Below, piece after piece: positions 16,754 to 27,379 of a stretch of 64,000 nt of DNA (position 1 is the first letter of the stretch; each line of letters begins with the position of its first letter). Source of the DNA: Solibacillus palustris (GTDB lineage: Bacteria > Bacillota > Bacilli > Bacillales_A > Planococcaceae); contig NZ_JAKZFC010000002.1 of NCBI RefSeq assembly GCF_022549215.1, positions 372,001-436,000 on the forward strand, in the 5' to 3' direction. Both the position numbers and the translations under genes were made by a program. Below the pieces are notes generated by a model. It searched no databases. It saw only the letters and a program-made list of their open reading frames with translations, and had not been told where the DNA came from.

Positions 16754-17914
16754 TTATCTAGTTGTTTGAATTTGTAATGCCATGGCAGCGCCGAAGAATT
16801 CGTAATGAATATTTTCTGAAGGAACATTTAATTCAACTAAGTTTGAAATAACTGCTTCCATGAAGGCGATTGGACCACATACATAAACTTCAGTACCGTC
16901 TTCAAGTAATGATGCAATTTGCTCTTTTGTAACATAGCCTTCTGTCTCACTAAAAACTGCTGTGTAAATACCACCTAATGCGTCAACTTTTTCTTCGATT
17001 GTTTCTGTGAATGCTGCAACATTCTTACTACGTGCACATTGAAGGAATGAAGCTTTGCGATCATCGATTGATTGTAGCATACTTTGTAATGGTGTAACAC
17101 CTACACCACCAGCGATAAATAATACAGGATTATTATTGTCCGATAATGTGAATACACCAGCTGGAGCACTTAATTGTACTTGTGTGCCAACGTTCGAATC
17201 GTGCAAGAAATTAGAAACTACTCCATTTGGATTTTCATCGTTTTCACGTTTAACAGAAATACGGAAATATTCTTCAGTACCTTCTGTAACTGTATATTGA
17301 CGGTTCATTAAATACTCTTGTCCAGGAACTTGAACGCGGATGGAAATGTATTGACCTGCAGAGAATGCAGGTAATTTTGAACCGTCAGCTGGTTTCAAGT
17401 AGAATGATTTAACAACATCGCTTTCTTCTACAATTTCAGCAATTTCGAAGTCTTTAAATAAGCGCCAGCCACCATTATTTTCAGAAGCTTTGTATAGATC
17501 TTCTTCTACTGAAATGAATACATCCGCAATTACGCCGTATGCTTGACCCCAAGCTTCAATTATTTCGTCTGTTGCTGCGTCACCTAATACTTCTTTAATC
17601 GCAGCTAATAAATATTTTCCTACGATTGGGTAATGCTCTGGTAAAATACCTAAACTTACGTGCTTATGCGCAATTTGTACAACTGCTGGTACGATTGCTT
17701 CTAAGTTTTCAATATGAACTGCAGCTGCGTATACTGTGTTTGCTAAAGCTGTTTGTTGACGGTCTTTCTTTTGGTTTGTGTGATTAAAAATGTTTAATAA
17801 TTGTGGGTTGTCATTAAATAGGTTTTTGTAAAATGTTTTAGTAATCGCTAATCCGTGTACTTCTAATACTGGTACAGTTGCTTTGATTGTGTCGATTGTT
17901 TGTTTCGTTAACAT
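16754..17914 (-). CDS. hmp: Flavohaemoprotein, nitric oxide dioxygenase
   Basis: A 386-residue three-domain enzyme converting nitric oxide and oxygen to nitrate at the expense of NAD(P)H. Residues ~1-140 are the globin with the haem His within [15 protein letters not shown] (near 85). The FAD-binding barrel follows with the RQYTV motif (near 205) and the NAD domain with [13 protein letters not shown] (near 270) and [10 protein letters not shown] (near 350). ATG 17914 lies behind GGGTGG; an in-frame GTG four codons earlier is less likely. It is divergent from nsrR, and NsrR-type sites occupy the shared region. Confidence 0.95.
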   Translation of the reverse strand: MLTKQTIDTIKATVPVLEVHGLAITKTFYKNLFNDNPQLLNIFNHTNQKKDRQQTALANTVYAAAVHIENLEAIVPAVVQIAHKHVSLGILPEHYPIVGKYLLAAIKEVLGDAATDEIIEAWGQAYGVIADVFISVEEDLYKASENNGGWRLFKDFEIAEIVEESDVVKSFYLKPADGSKLPAFSAGQYISIRVQVPGQEYLMNRQYTVTEGTEEYFRISVKRENDENPNGVVSNFLHDSNVGTQVQLSAPAGVFTLSDNNNPVLFIAGGVGVTPLQSMLQSIDDRKASFLQCARSKNVAAFTETIEEKVDALGGIYTAVFSETEGYVTKEQIASLLEDGTEVYVCGPIAFMEAVISNLVELNVPSENIHYEFFGAAMALQIQTTR

Positions 17915-18001
17915 AAGGAATTCCACCCTTCTATTTACAAGAACTTATTGTTCGTTCTTTGTGATTTCAATATACTGCTGCTGAATCTCTAAAGCAATAT
18001 A

Positions 18002-18056
18002 GAAAATACATCTTTAACAAATTTGTCACAAACATATATATAAAATACATCTTTAA
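18002..18056. promoter_or_regulatory. NsrR operator region between hmp and nsrR
   Basis: AAAATACATCTTTAA occurs twice as a direct repeat (18003-18017 and 18042-18056). Read on the minus strand, the second copy continues as ATGTATTTTATATATAT, close to the NsrR motif described in B. subtilis (ATRTATYTTAAATATAY, from memory). A -10-like TATACT for nsrR lies at 18095-18100. Confidence 0.65.
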
Positions 18057-18125
18057 AAATAAGTTGGAATTCTCGACCTATTGTGAGAAAGTGTTATACT
18101 AATATGTAGAAAGTTGGTGAGAAAC

Positions 18126-18569
18126 GTGCGCTTAACTGTATATACAGACTATTCTTTACGTACGCTCATGTATTTAGGCGTGCGTGGTCAAGACCATCTA
18201 GCGACGATTCAAGAAATAGCAGATGCCTATCAAATTTCCAAAAACCATTTAATGAAAGTTACGTATGATTTAGGGCAACACGGATATATTGAAACAATTC
18301 GAGGGCGCGGCGGCGGTATTCGTTTGGCCATCAATCCTAAAAATATTAATATTGGTGAGGTTGTGCGTAAAACCGAGGAAGATTTTCATATAGTAGAATG
18401 TTTCAATCCAGAAAGTAATTTATGTAAAATTTCTCCTGAGTGTCAATTGAAATTTGCACTTCATCAAGCATTAAAAGCATATTTGGCTGTTTTAGATTCG
18501 TATACTTTAGATGACGTATTAGTTTCGAAAGACGGTTTAACTGAATTATTTGGAATAAAGAAAAACTAG
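18126..18569 (+). CDS. nsrR: Rrf2-family nitric oxide-sensing repressor NsrR
   Basis: A 147-residue Fe-S cluster regulator. The helix-turn-helix is around ATIQEIADAYQISKNHLMKV, with the wing in ETIRGRGGGIRLA. Three Cys in ECFNPESNLC and ISPEC (near residues 90-105) match the spacing of the NsrR cluster ligands. GTG 18126 is preferred because the protein then starts as VRLTVYTDYSLRTLMYL, collinear with other NsrR proteins; GGTGAG lies just upstream. Divergent from hmp, its expected chief target. Confidence 0.92.
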   Translation: MRLTVYTDYSLRTLMYLGVRGQDHLATIQEIADAYQISKNHLMKVTYDLGQHGYIETIRGRGGGIRLAINPKNINIGEVVRKTEEDFHIVECFNPESNLCKISPECQLKFALHQALKAYLAVLDSYTLDDVLVSKDGLTELFGIKKN

Positions 18570-18600
18570 TAAATGAATAATAATTTACTAGTTTTTTTTT
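18563..18600 (+). terminator. Terminator of nsrR
   Basis: AAACTAGTAAAT and ATTTACTAGTTT arms followed by a run of T. Confidence 0.9.
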
Positions 18601-18782
18601 CAAAAAAATAACGGAATTCTTCCTATTAAAAATGTATATAGGTACATTATATTGGAATGTTATTGCACATTTTGTGACTATCTGATAATTTCGAGGACGA
18701 TTGCTGTAATTAAACGGAAATTTACTCTGTTAAACTAAATTGAAGTCCGATAAAATAGTAAACGTTAATCGGAGGTGAAAAG

Positions 18783-19529
18783 TTGAGCAAAACAATCTTT
18801 ATTACAGGGGCAACAAGTGGAATCGGACTTGAAATGACGAAGCAATTGATTGCACAAGGTCATACCGTATATGCAACAGGACGAAATCCAAATGTTTTAA
18901 AATCACTAGAGCATTTAGGGGTGGTAACAATCCAAGCAGACCTGTGTAATTCAATGGATATTGACCGTGTGGTATCATTACTACCAGCTATTGATGTTGC
19001 GATTTTAAATGCAGGCTTAGGCTATTTTTCGAATGCTTTTGATTTGCTAGATGAAGAAGTGGATCAAATGCTAGATCTCAATGTAAAAGCACCAATTTTT
19101 TTAGCCAAACGTTTAGCACCTCAAATGATCGAAAGAAAAAGTGGACACTTTATTTTTGTTAGCTCACAAGCAGGTAAAGTGGCAACAAAAAAAGCGAGTG
19201 TCTATGCAGCAAGTAAGCATGCGATTACTGGGTTCGTTAACGGTTTACGCATGGAGCTTGCTGAATATAAGATTGCAGTTACAGGAATTTATCCTGGACC
19301 AATTGATACCCCATTCCTACAAAAAGCGGATGAGACGAATGCTTATCGCAAGGCTATTAGCAATTTTTTAATTCAGCCAAGTAAAGTGGCAAGTGAAGTC
19401 GTTGAAGCAATAGAATCGAGGCCGCGGGAGATAAATTTACCGCGCATATTAGGAATTACGAGTAAATTGTATGTGGTAGCACCAAAAATGGTGGAGTTTT
19501 TTGGACGTAGTTTTTTTAATAAAAAATAA
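18783..19529 (+). CDS. Short-chain dehydrogenase/reductase
   Basis: A 248-residue classical SDR. Cofactor motif TGATSGIG near residue 8, structural LNAGLG near 76, catalytic Ser in FVSSQAG near 128 and YAASK near 141. An Arg after the second strand (ATGRNP) suggests NADP. TTG start with GGAGGTG upstream. Monocistronic. Substrate cannot be told from the sequence; the SDR fold is secure. The last ~50 residues are hydrophobic and basic, which might mean peripheral membrane binding. Confidence 0.85.
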   Translation: MSKTIFITGATSGIGLEMTKQLIAQGHTVYATGRNPNVLKSLEHLGVVTIQADLCNSMDIDRVVSLLPAIDVAILNAGLGYFSNAFDLLDEEVDQMLDLNVKAPIFLAKRLAPQMIERKSGHFIFVSSQAGKVATKKASVYAASKHAITGFVNGLRMELAEYKIAVTGIYPGPIDTPFLQKADETNAYRKAISNFLIQPSKVASEVVEAIESRPREINLPRILGITSKLYVVAPKMVEFFGRSFFNKK

Positions 19530-19923
19530 TAGGTAATTCAACAAATAGATTATTTATTATTATCAAATCATTAATAGAATACATAGTATATAAGATTCGG
19601 TTAATTACTTATGAATGAAACATGAGCTCCATCGAATTTTTGCCATTGTAAATCTCGTGATCTGACACTCGATGTTTTAATTACTTCAGCAGAGGTTTTC
19701 ACTTCTACAAGTGGGGATGAATACAAAGTGTGTCCATAATTTGGTAATGGCAAACCTCGGCTGTATAGGGAAGCTTAGGAAAACACCGCCGTGCCGTCTA
19801 GCAACGTATGAGAGCCCACTATTGTGCAGGTCTCAAGTCATTTTTGGGTACCACTGATTATTATCGTGGTGTTCTAGAAAATAGAAAAACAAGTAAATTT
19901 AATGAGAGAAGGTACATGTTGTA
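19530..19923. other. Intergenic, 394 bases, no gene seen
   Basis: AT-rich at first, then a GC-richer block (about 19640-19860) with short palindromes and no open frame of coding quality. A match to other dispersed intergenic blocks in this window was not evident by eye. The ribosome site AGAAGG for the next gene lies at its end. Confidence 0.5.
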
Positions 19924-21429
19924 ATGAAAAAAAGCGTTATTATTGGAATTATTGTGGCATTTCTTACAATTGGTGGGGGAGCAACAGCCTTTTTCATCTT
20001 TAACAAATCGGCGAAGCAACAATATTTCCTTGCAGAAACAAAAACAATGGAAAAATCAATTGAACTTTTCCAAGACAAATATGCAAATGAATTTGAATGG
20101 TATGATAAGTCTAAAAATGATGTGACAGAATACGTGATGGATTTTTCAGCAAGTCCAGGGGAAGAAATGTTAAGTTTTTTAGATCCACAAATACTGGATA
20201 CTGTTGAAAACTCTTCGTTAAAAATTACGACGCAATCGGATATGAAAAAAGGCGAAATCATGGCTAAAATGGATGCCAACGTAATGGATGTTGAATTTAA
20301 CGATTTTATTATGTACTTAACGTCTGAGAAATTATTAGTATCATTACCATTTTTACAAGATACAATTCAATTAAATGACAAAGATTTTGGAAACGTAATG
20401 CGTATGACAGATCCAAATTATGAAGGTAGCGAAACATTAGGGCTTGATCAAATGACAGGCAAAAACTCATTATATTCGGATGAAATGTCCGAGTATTTGG
20501 AAAAGGAATATTTAAAGTATTTTTATGAGGAACTTCCTGAAGAAGCCTTTACAGTAGGAGAAAAGGAAGAAGTAAAAATTGGTGAGAAAAATCTAACAGG
20601 TGAAAAGGTTACAATGAAATTAACGGAGCAAGAAGTGAAAGATCTTTTCGTTAAAGTACTTGAAAAAGCGAAAAAGGATGACAAATTAGAAGGTCTGATA
20701 AAATCATTATATGAACAAAGCTCAGGAATGGCCATGTCAACATTAGATATTAATTTCTCAAAAGAAATGGATACAGTTATTGAAGAAATGATCCAAGGAA
20801 TTAAAGATTCAAGCATTCCAAAAGGGTTAACTTCTGTTATTTGGCATCAAAAAGATTTAATTGTTCAACGTCATTTTGAAATGACAATTGGAGAAGAAAC
20901 GATTGTTATTGATGGTAAACAATCAATTGAAGATACAAAACAAATTTTTGAATATGAAATTGGCGATAAAACAGATAAAGTAATTATTACAGGTGACCTT
21001 ATTTGGAAAGGCCAAAAAGCGTTAGATACAATTACTGTGAAAATGGACGGTGATGCGTCATACCTAGAATACAAAGGGGATGAAACATTAAAAGGTGATA
21101 CACGTACGTTTACAAGAACTATTTCATTTGAAGATGACTATTCAAGCTTTGCGATGGATTGGTCAGGTGAAGCGACGCATGAAAAGGATCAAATGAAAGC
21201 GGATCATCAGTTTGCGATTGCGCTTGATGAGAGCGAGCTATTCGACTTAAATGTAAATCAAACGGCAAAAGTGATTAAAGAAGTAAGCTTTGATGCGGGA
21301 GACAGCGTAGTAAATATTGGTGAAATGGACCAAAATGCGTTCGATAAATATTTTAATGAAACATTATATGAACAATCCGAAGAGTGGTTAACGGATAAGT
21401 TCATGGAATTTGAAAATCTTTTCTACTAA
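19924..21429 (+). CDS. Membrane-anchored extracytoplasmic protein, first gene of an ABC export cluster
   Basis: 501 residues. One N-terminal helix (IIGIIVAFLTIGGGATAFFIF, residues 5-25) serves as uncleaved anchor or signal peptide, with no lipobox Cys. The rest is acidic, beta-rich and predicted outside the membrane. Two similar stretches carry charged beta hairpins (VEYEIGDKTDKV- and TFTRTISFEDDY-like), which may mean internal repeats. It looks like a DUF6583-type protein, but I am not certain. ABC-2 permease genes follow 18 bases later, so it probably works with that exporter, as an adaptor or cargo-binding part. Start ATG follows GAGAAGG. Confidence 0.7.
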   Translation: MKKSVIIGIIVAFLTIGGGATAFFIFNKSAKQQYFLAETKTMEKSIELFQDKYANEFEWYDKSKNDVTEYVMDFSASPGEEMLSFLDPQILDTVENSSLKITTQSDMKKGEIMAKMDANVMDVEFNDFIMYLTSEKLLVSLPFLQDTIQLNDKDFGNVMRMTDPNYEGSETLGLDQMTGKNSLYSDEMSEYLEKEYLKYFYEELPEEAFTVGEKEEVKIGEKNLTGEKVTMKLTEQEVKDLFVKVLEKAKKDDKLEGLIKSLYEQSSGMAMSTLDINFSKEMDTVIEEMIQGIKDSSIPKGLTSVIWHQKDLIVQRHFEMTIGEETIVIDGKQSIEDTKQIFEYEIGDKTDKVIITGDLIWKGQKALDTITVKMDGDASYLEYKGDETLKGDTRTFTRTISFEDDYSSFAMDWSGEATHEKDQMKADHQFAIALDESELFDLNVNQTAKVIKEVSFDAGDSVVNIGEMDQNAFDKYFNETLYEQSEEWLTDKFMEFENLFY

Positions 21430-21447
21430 TGAAATCAGGTGATGACG

Positions 21448-22662
21448 ATGAAAAACCTTGTATTTTTCACACATCAATACTTGACACAAATGAAGAAGAA
21501 GTGGTGGAAACTACTTCTTCTTTTCTTGTTTCCAATGATGATAATCGGACTGTCCTTTATGGCTTTGACATCGATATTTTCACAGAATGAACAACAAAAA
21601 ATGTCGATTGCCATTGTCAATGAAGATTTTTCAAGTGAGAGTCAACTATTGGCACAACTAATTGTGACAGTTTTGAAAGAAAATACATATGTACAGGCAG
21701 AGCTCCTTTCAATGGAAGAAGCAGAAGCGCGGTTGAAGCAAAATGAAAGTACAGCCGCGATTATTTTCCCGAGTAATTTTGCCCAGGATTTATATGAAGG
21801 GGCTTCAGTAAAGCTCCACGTGCTCGGTAACCCACAAGAAAAAACGCAAAGCATGGTCGTTAATGAACTTGTTGAAACGATTACCCGTTATATTTCATCT
21901 GCGCAGGCGAATATTTTGACGGTGTATCATTATGCGAAAGAGACATCAATTTCACCGGAAGAATTGGAAAGTTTAAAATTAGAGCTCTTAATGGATTTTA
22001 CATTTTATACAATGGGGAAAAGTAAAGTTTTACGTGAGCATGAGTGGGTGTTGCTCCCATTTGAAAATCCGTTGCATTATTATTCATTCGCTATTTTATT
22101 TTGTTTAACCATCATTTGGTCGATTTTGCTATTTGTATTTTTATCGAAGCAAACATCGAAAAGCTTACAAGTTCGCTTGAAATTGGCCGGTGTTGCAATT
22201 TGGCAGGAGCATGTTGCGCGGATTATCACGACATTTATGACGGTACTTACCCTTTCGATTGTCCTTTTTGTTATTGGGCTTTCACAATTGGAAGTAAATT
22301 ATTATGCACTTGATTACTTTAGAATTTCTTTATTTATTGGCTTACTTATCTTGCATACGATTGTCTTATGTGCCATTTTCGATATTGTTTTATATTCAGA
22401 TAAAGTGAAGCTATTCATTTCGTTATTTTTATGCGTTTTACTTCTTGCAGTGAGTGGTGCGGTTTTTCCGACGATTTATTTCCCATATGGCATGCAGCAA
22501 CTATTCCCGTATTTTTATACGTATGACAATTGGAAATGGTTGACTGAGCTTATTTTTGAAGAGCGTAATTATGCTTCATATACAAAGAGTGGGTTTTGGC
22601 TCTTCTTGGCACTCTCACTATATAGTAGTCTCGTATACGTGAAGGGGAGGTTAGCCCGTTGA
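21448..22662 (+). CDS. ABC-2 type permease, first of a pair
   Basis: About 404 residues with the architecture of LnrM/YhgE-like exporter permeases. One helix near the N-terminus (LLLLFLFPMMIIGLSFMAL) is followed by a ~170-residue extracytoplasmic domain beginning MSIAIVNEDF, then five or six helices in the C-terminal half. ATG 21448 has AGGTGATG upstream; in-frame GTG and ATG codons slightly earlier overlap the ribosome site. It overlaps the next permease by four bases, so the two are translationally coupled and likely form a heterodimer. Confidence 0.85.
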   Translation: MKNLVFFTHQYLTQMKKKWWKLLLLFLFPMMIIGLSFMALTSIFSQNEQQKMSIAIVNEDFSSESQLLAQLIVTVLKENTYVQAELLSMEEAEARLKQNESTAAIIFPSNFAQDLYEGASVKLHVLGNPQEKTQSMVVNELVETITRYISSAQANILTVYHYAKETSISPEELESLKLELLMDFTFYTMGKSKVLREHEWVLLPFENPLHYYSFAILFCLTIIWSILLFVFLSKQTSKSLQVRLKLAGVAIWQEHVARIITTFMTVLTLSIVLFVIGLSQLEVNYYALDYFRISLFIGLLILHTIVLCAIFDIVLYSDKVKLFISLFLCVLLLAVSGAVFPTIYFPYGMQQLFPYFYTYDNWKWLTELIFEERNYASYTKSGFWLFLALSLYSSLVYVKGRLAR

Positions 22663-23777
22663 GAACATTACTTTTTACACGAATGTTGCTAATAAAAAAG
22701 CAGGCATTTTCTACATTCATTTGGCTTGTTATGCCACTTGTTTTAACGACTGTCCTCATTCAATGGATGACTGATGTTGTCGAGGATGGGCAAGTTCCTG
22801 TTGCCATTGTGGATGAAGACAACAGTGAACTATCTAAAGCATTTATTCAAGAACTTCAGCAAATCGATTTTTTAAACATTCAATTAATGAGTAAGCAAAA
22901 AGCGCTATATGCATTAGAGAAAAATCAGATTGATAGTGTATTTATTGTAAAACGTCATTTTGAAAAACAATTGCGAAATAATAAACGACACCATTTAATC
23001 GAAGCGTATTCAACGAACCGATCGTATTTTTATTTTGCGGTAAAAGAAAATATTAGTTCCCTTGCACAGCGTAAAGCAACACAAGCAAAAGCGGCTCATG
23101 AAGTGAAGAAATTACTCAACAAATATGAAAGTGATATTCACTGGTCGTTCGATCAAATTGTGGCTGAAGGGGAGCAACGTGAGGAACGTTATGAATTATT
23201 AACTGTTGATTTTTCCTTTTACAATGAATCTTCTACCCCTACAAAAAAAGACGTTTTATTGAGTCCGTGGGGCATATGGGCATTTTTTGCACTCATTTCA
23301 ACTTTTTATTTATTGGATTGGATCATTAAAGAATCCAATCATCCAGTCGTCGTGCGCTGGTTGCAAACTAAAATCTCGTACACTACTTATTTTTTCAATA
23401 CATTAGGTTTTTATTTATTATTTATGCTCGGGATTGATTTTTTAACATATCAATTACTTGAAACAAAATTTGTATGGTTTGAATTTTTAGCGATTGTCAT
23501 TTTTCGATTGAGTTGTGTTGCACTGGCGTTATTTGTCGCAGTCCATATGAAACATACGTTGAGTTATCATTTCATCACACCAATCATTACGTTACTGCTC
23601 ACATTTCTTGGTGGGGCATTCATCCCAATAGAGCAACTTGTTGTGAAATGGCCATTGTTGAGCGAAATGAGCCCCGTGTATGCATTATTACAATGGGATG
23701 TTTCACTCATTTGGAGTATTTTCATAGTGCTTGTATGCATTTATGTGTATAGAAAGGAGTCGAGACGTTTTGCTTGA
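22659..23777 (+). CDS. ABC-2 type permease, second of a pair
   Basis: 372 residues, same fold as the preceding gene: N-terminal helix (FIWLVMPLVLTTVLIQWM), extracytoplasmic domain starting VPVAIVDEDNSELS, then about six helices. TTG start overlaps the upstream stop (TTGA). Similar N-terminal (V/M)x(I)AIV(N/D)ED signatures in both permeases show they are paralogues. The end overlaps the ATPase gene. Likely substrate classes in this family are antibiotics, lipids or peptides; nothing here decides between them. Confidence 0.85.
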   Translation: MRTLLFTRMLLIKKQAFSTFIWLVMPLVLTTVLIQWMTDVVEDGQVPVAIVDEDNSELSKAFIQELQQIDFLNIQLMSKQKALYALEKNQIDSVFIVKRHFEKQLRNNKRHHLIEAYSTNRSYFYFAVKENISSLAQRKATQAKAAHEVKKLLNKYESDIHWSFDQIVAEGEQREERYELLTVDFSFYNESSTPTKKDVLLSPWGIWAFFALISTFYLLDWIIKESNHPVVVRWLQTKISYTTYFFNTLGFYLLFMLGIDFLTYQLLETKFVWFEFLAIVIFRLSCVALALFVAVHMKHTLSYHFITPIITLLLTFLGGAFIPIEQLVVKWPLLSEMSPVYALLQWDVSLIWSIFIVLVCIYVYRKESRRFA

Positions 23778-24441
23778 AGTGAAAAATATTAATAAGAAGT
23801 ATCGTAGCCATGAAATTTTGCAAAATGTTTCGATGTATATTGCGCGCGGTGAAATGGTAGGGCTTGTCGGGCAAAATGGGGCAGGAAAATCAACCTTTTT
23901 GCAAATTGTTGCAACAGCGATGAGCGTAAATTCCGGCGATTTAAAACTAAATGGACTTTCCTATAAAGATAATTTAAAGGCCGTTCGTCGTCAAATCGGT
24001 TATGTTCCACAAGAGGTCGCATTGTGGGAACATATGACGGTTCGAGAAAATATGTTGTTTTTTGCAAAGCTAAGTTGGAACAAATTATCCGATGAGCAAT
24101 GTCGAGCCATTTGTGAAAATATGCAATTGCATGAGTGGGATAAGCAAGTAAGTGCGTTATCAGGCGGTATGAAACGCAAACTCAATATTGCTTTAAGCCT
24201 CATTGATGATCCACAGCTCCTTATTTTAGACGAGCCGACAGTAGGTATAGATTTAAAATCCAAAACAGAAATTGTGCGCTTCCTTATGCAGCAGGCAAAG
24301 GAACATCAAAAAATGATTCTTTATACGTCTCATGATATGGAGGAAATTACGACCTATTGTGACCGGGTGTATATGATGGGCGATGACTCATTTTACGATG
24401 ACTACTTGCAGAGGAAAGGAATTTCACTTGAAAAAATATAA
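23770..24441 (+). CDS. ABC transporter ATP-binding protein
   Basis: About 223 residues. Walker A GQNGAGKST (near residue 36), Q-loop VPQEVALWEHMTV, signature LSGGMKRKLNIA, Walker B LLILDEP, switch His in YTSHDMEE. TTG 23770 with AAAGGAG ten bases upstream is chosen, so that the protein begins (M)LEVKNINKKY; an upstream in-frame ATG would add 13 unlikely residues. It lies within the permease end (8-base overlap). It powers the two permeases above, giving an LnrLMN-type exporter. Unlike B. subtilis lnrJK-LMN there is no two-component system beside it in this window. Confidence 0.9.
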   Translation: MLEVKNINKKYRSHEILQNVSMYIARGEMVGLVGQNGAGKSTFLQIVATAMSVNSGDLKLNGLSYKDNLKAVRRQIGYVPQEVALWEHMTVRENMLFFAKLSWNKLSDEQCRAICENMQLHEWDKQVSALSGGMKRKLNIALSLIDDPQLLILDEPTVGIDLKSKTEIVRFLMQQAKEHQKMILYTSHDMEEITTYCDRVYMMGDDSFYDDYLQRKGISLEKI

Positions 24442-24636
24442 AATTAGTCCATCGATTAAGGTAGATGAAATCCAGTATAAATGTACAATTTTTAGAAAAA
24501 AATGATTTAAACGAGTATTCTAAAGCAGCATAAAACAGTCGTTTTCAGACATGGCGGAAAAGTCTAAAATTTAATATAAATACAGTTGCGTTTATTTTTA
24601 TTCCATGTTACCATTCGTGTATAAACAATTATATAA

Positions 24637-24652
24637 ATGTATAAAAATACAT
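24637..24652 (+). promoter_or_regulatory. ARG-box-like palindrome before argG
   Basis: ATGTATAAAAATACAT is a perfect palindrome with an A-rich centre, 20 bases before the argG start, resembling ArgR (AhrC) operators. It would let arginine repress argGH. Confidence 0.5.
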
Positions 24653-24671
24653 ATAGGTGGAGGGAATTACC

Positions 24672-25889
24672 ATGGCAAATAAAAAAGTCGTATTAGCATA
24701 TTCAGGTGGTTTAGATACATCAGTAGCAATTCCGTGGTTAAAAGAGCAAGGATGGGACGTAATCGCGGTATGTCTTGACGTGGGTGAAGGAAAAGATTTA
24801 GAGTTCATTAAAAACAAAGCACTTCAAGTAGGTGCTGTTGAATCATACATGATCGATGCAAAGGATGAGTTTGCTGAAGAGTACGCGCTTATCTCTCTAC
24901 AAGGTCACACTTGGTATGAGCAAAAGTACCCGTTAGTATCTGCATTATCTCGTCCATTAATTTCAAAAAAATTAGTAGAAATCGCGACAGAAACAAATGC
25001 AGACGCGGTAGCTCACGGCTGTACAGGTAAAGGGAATGACCAAGTACGTTTCGAAGTTTCAATTAAAGCATTAAACCCAGATTTAGAAGTTTTAGCTCCT
25101 GTACGTGAGTGGGGCTGGAGCCGTGACGAAGAAATCGAATACGCTGCAAAACATGGTGTTCCAATTCCTGCTACAATCGACTCTCCATTCTCAATCGACC
25201 AAAACTTATGGGGTCGTGCAAACGAAGCGGGTGTAATGGAAGATCCTTGGGTAGCACCACCAGAAGAGGCTTATGGTTTAACGGTTTCGGTCGAAAACGC
25301 ACCGGATACAGCAGAAATCGTAGAAATTGAATTCGTAGAAGGTAAACCAGTATCAATAAATGGTCAAGAAATGAAGTTAGCTGATTTAATCGAGGAATTA
25401 AATAAAGTAGCTGGCGCACACGGGGTTGGCCGTATTGACCACGTTGAAAATCGTTTAGTAGGTATTAAATCTCGTGAAGTATATGAAATTCCAGGTGCAA
25501 AAGTGTTATTAACAGCGCACAAAGAATTAGAAGATATTACATTAGTTAAAGAGCTTGCACATTTCAAGCCAATTATCGAGCACAAATTATCTGAAATCAT
25601 TTATAACGGTCTTTGGTTCAACCCAATTCGTACAGCGTTAGAAGCGTTCTTAAAAGAAACGCAAAAGTATGTAAATGGTACAGTTCGTGTGAAACTTTAT
25701 AAAGGTCACGCTATCGTTGAGGGACGTAAATCTGCAAACTCTTTATACTCTGAAGAATTAGCAACTTACTCAAAACACGATAAATTCAACCATGCTTCAG
25801 CTGTAGGCTTCATCGAATTATGGGGCATGCCAACAGTCGTTGCTTCAGAAGTAGCAAAAAACACAAAATTACCATCTGAAATAAAATAA
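24672..25889 (+). CDS. argG: Argininosuccinate synthase
   Basis: A 405-residue cytoplasmic enzyme that ligates citrulline and aspartate using ATP, the penultimate step of arginine synthesis. ATP-binding P-loop-like [17 protein letters not shown] at residues ~6-22, the [13 protein letters not shown] block near 118 and the conserved [12 protein letters not shown] near 175. Length normal. ATG with GGTGGAGGG upstream. Codon choice is biased to the favoured set, as expected for a well-expressed gene. argH follows after a short hairpin. Confidence 0.97.
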   Translation: MANKKVVLAYSGGLDTSVAIPWLKEQGWDVIAVCLDVGEGKDLEFIKNKALQVGAVESYMIDAKDEFAEEYALISLQGHTWYEQKYPLVSALSRPLISKKLVEIATETNADAVAHGCTGKGNDQVRFEVSIKALNPDLEVLAPVREWGWSRDEEIEYAAKHGVPIPATIDSPFSIDQNLWGRANEAGVMEDPWVAPPEEAYGLTVSVENAPDTAEIVEIEFVEGKPVSINGQEMKLADLIEELNKVAGAHGVGRIDHVENRLVGIKSREVYEIPGAKVLLTAHKELEDITLVKELAHFKPIIEHKLSEIIYNGLWFNPIRTALEAFLKETQKYVNGTVRVKLYKGHAIVEGRKSANSLYSEELATYSKHDKFNHASAVGFIELWGMPTVVASEVAKNTKLPSEIK

Positions 25890-25902
25890 TTAATAAGTGA
25901 GA

Positions 25903-25935
25903 GCGATTCGGAGCCCGAGTCGCTTCTTCTTTTAA
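25903..25935 (+). terminator. Hairpin between argG and argH
   Basis: GCGATTCGG and CCGAGTCGC form a 9-bp stem (one G-T pair) with a 3-base loop, then TTCTTCTTTT. It would reduce rather than abolish argH transcription, or processing may occur here. Confidence 0.6.
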
Positions 25936-25971
25936 CCAAAGACAATATAAGAGCTGTTAGGAGAGAACAAC

Positions 25972-27345
25972 ATGGCAAAATTATGGGGCGGACGTTTCCA
26001 AAAGTCAGCAGAGGCCTGGGTCGATGAATTCGGCGCATCTATTGGCTTTGACCAACAATTAGTATTAGAAGATATCGAAGGCTCAGTAGCGCACGTAACA
26101 ATGCTTGGCGCGCAAAACATTTTACCTACAGAAGACGTATCAAAGATTTTAGAAGGCTTAGTACAGCTAAAGCTAAAAGCAGAAGCAGGCGAATTAAAAT
26201 TTACAGTAGCAAATGAAGACATTCACTTAAACTTAGAAAAAATGTTAATTGATTTAATCGGTCCTGTTGGTGGGAAATTGCATACGGGGCGTTCACGTAA
26301 CGATCAAGTAGCGACGGATATGCACTTATTCTTAAAGAAACGTGTGCCTGAAGTAATGGGATTAATTGAGAACTTCCAAAATACCATCATCAATCAAGCT
26401 GAGCAACATATTGATACTATTGCACCAGGCTATACACATTTACAGCGTGCGCAGCCAATCTCTTTAGCGCATCATTTAATGGTGTACTTCTGGCAATTAC
26501 AGCGTGATAAAGAGCGTTTCAATGAATCGATGAAGCGTATTGATATTTTACCATTAGGTGCTGGGGCAATGGCGGGGACAACTTTCCCGATTGACCGTTT
26601 AAAATCTGCTGAGCTTCTAGGGTTTGCCGATGTCTATGCGAATTCAATGGACGCGGTAAGTGATCGTGACTTTATCGTGGAATTTTTATCGAATTCAGCG
26701 CTCCTAATGACACACTTATCACGATTTGCAGAAGAAATAATTATTTGGTCTACTGATGAATTTAAATTTATCGAACTTGATGATACCTTCTCAACAGGTT
26801 CATCAATCATGCCTCAAAAGAAAAACCCGGATATGGCTGAGCTGATTCGTGGAAAAGCGGGTAGAGCATTTGGTAATTTAGTCGGCCTATTAACGGTTCT
26901 TAAAGGTACGCCACTAACGTATAACAAGGACATGCAAGAAGATAAGGAAGGCATGTTTGATACGATGGAAACGGTACTTGGCTCACTTAAAATCTTTGAA
27001 GGTATGGTGCGTACTATGACAGTCAACAAACCTCGTCTTCATAGTGCGGTACATTCAGACTTCTCAAATGCAACGGAATTAGCCGATTACCTTGCAACGA
27101 AAGGCATGCCATTCCGTGAAGCACATGAAGTAACAGGGAAGTTAGTCTTTACATGTATTCAACAAGGTATTTACTTATTAGATTTACCATTAGAAGCAAT
27201 GCAAAAAGAATCAAGCTTAATTGAAGAAGATATTTACGCAGTATTAGCGCCAGAAGCTGCTGTTAGTCGCCGTAACTCTTTAGGTGGGACAGGTTTTGGG
27301 CAAGTGAAAATTCAAATTGAAAAAGCGAAAAGCTTGCTTGTTTAA
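25972..27345 (+). CDS. argH: Argininosuccinate lyase
   Basis: A 457-residue enzyme of the fumarase/aspartase superfamily that splits argininosuccinate into arginine and fumarate. N-terminal [29 protein letters not shown] near residue 105, and the superfamily signature [19 protein letters not shown] near 280 with the catalytic Ser loop. ATG preceded by TTAGGAGAG. Last gene of the argGH unit; a strong terminator follows. Confidence 0.97.
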   Translation: MAKLWGGRFQKSAEAWVDEFGASIGFDQQLVLEDIEGSVAHVTMLGAQNILPTEDVSKILEGLVQLKLKAEAGELKFTVANEDIHLNLEKMLIDLIGPVGGKLHTGRSRNDQVATDMHLFLKKRVPEVMGLIENFQNTIINQAEQHIDTIAPGYTHLQRAQPISLAHHLMVYFWQLQRDKERFNESMKRIDILPLGAGAMAGTTFPIDRLKSAELLGFADVYANSMDAVSDRDFIVEFLSNSALLMTHLSRFAEEIIIWSTDEFKFIELDDTFSTGSSIMPQKKNPDMAELIRGKAGRAFGNLVGLLTVLKGTPLTYNKDMQEDKEGMFDTMETVLGSLKIFEGMVRTMTVNKPRLHSAVHSDFSNATELADYLATKGMPFREAHEVTGKLVFTCIQQGIYLLDLPLEAMQKESSLIEEDIYAVLAPEAAVSRRNSLGGTGFGQVKIQIEKAKSLLV

Positions 27346-27379
27346 AGATAGCACAAAAATTGAATAATAGATTTATATA

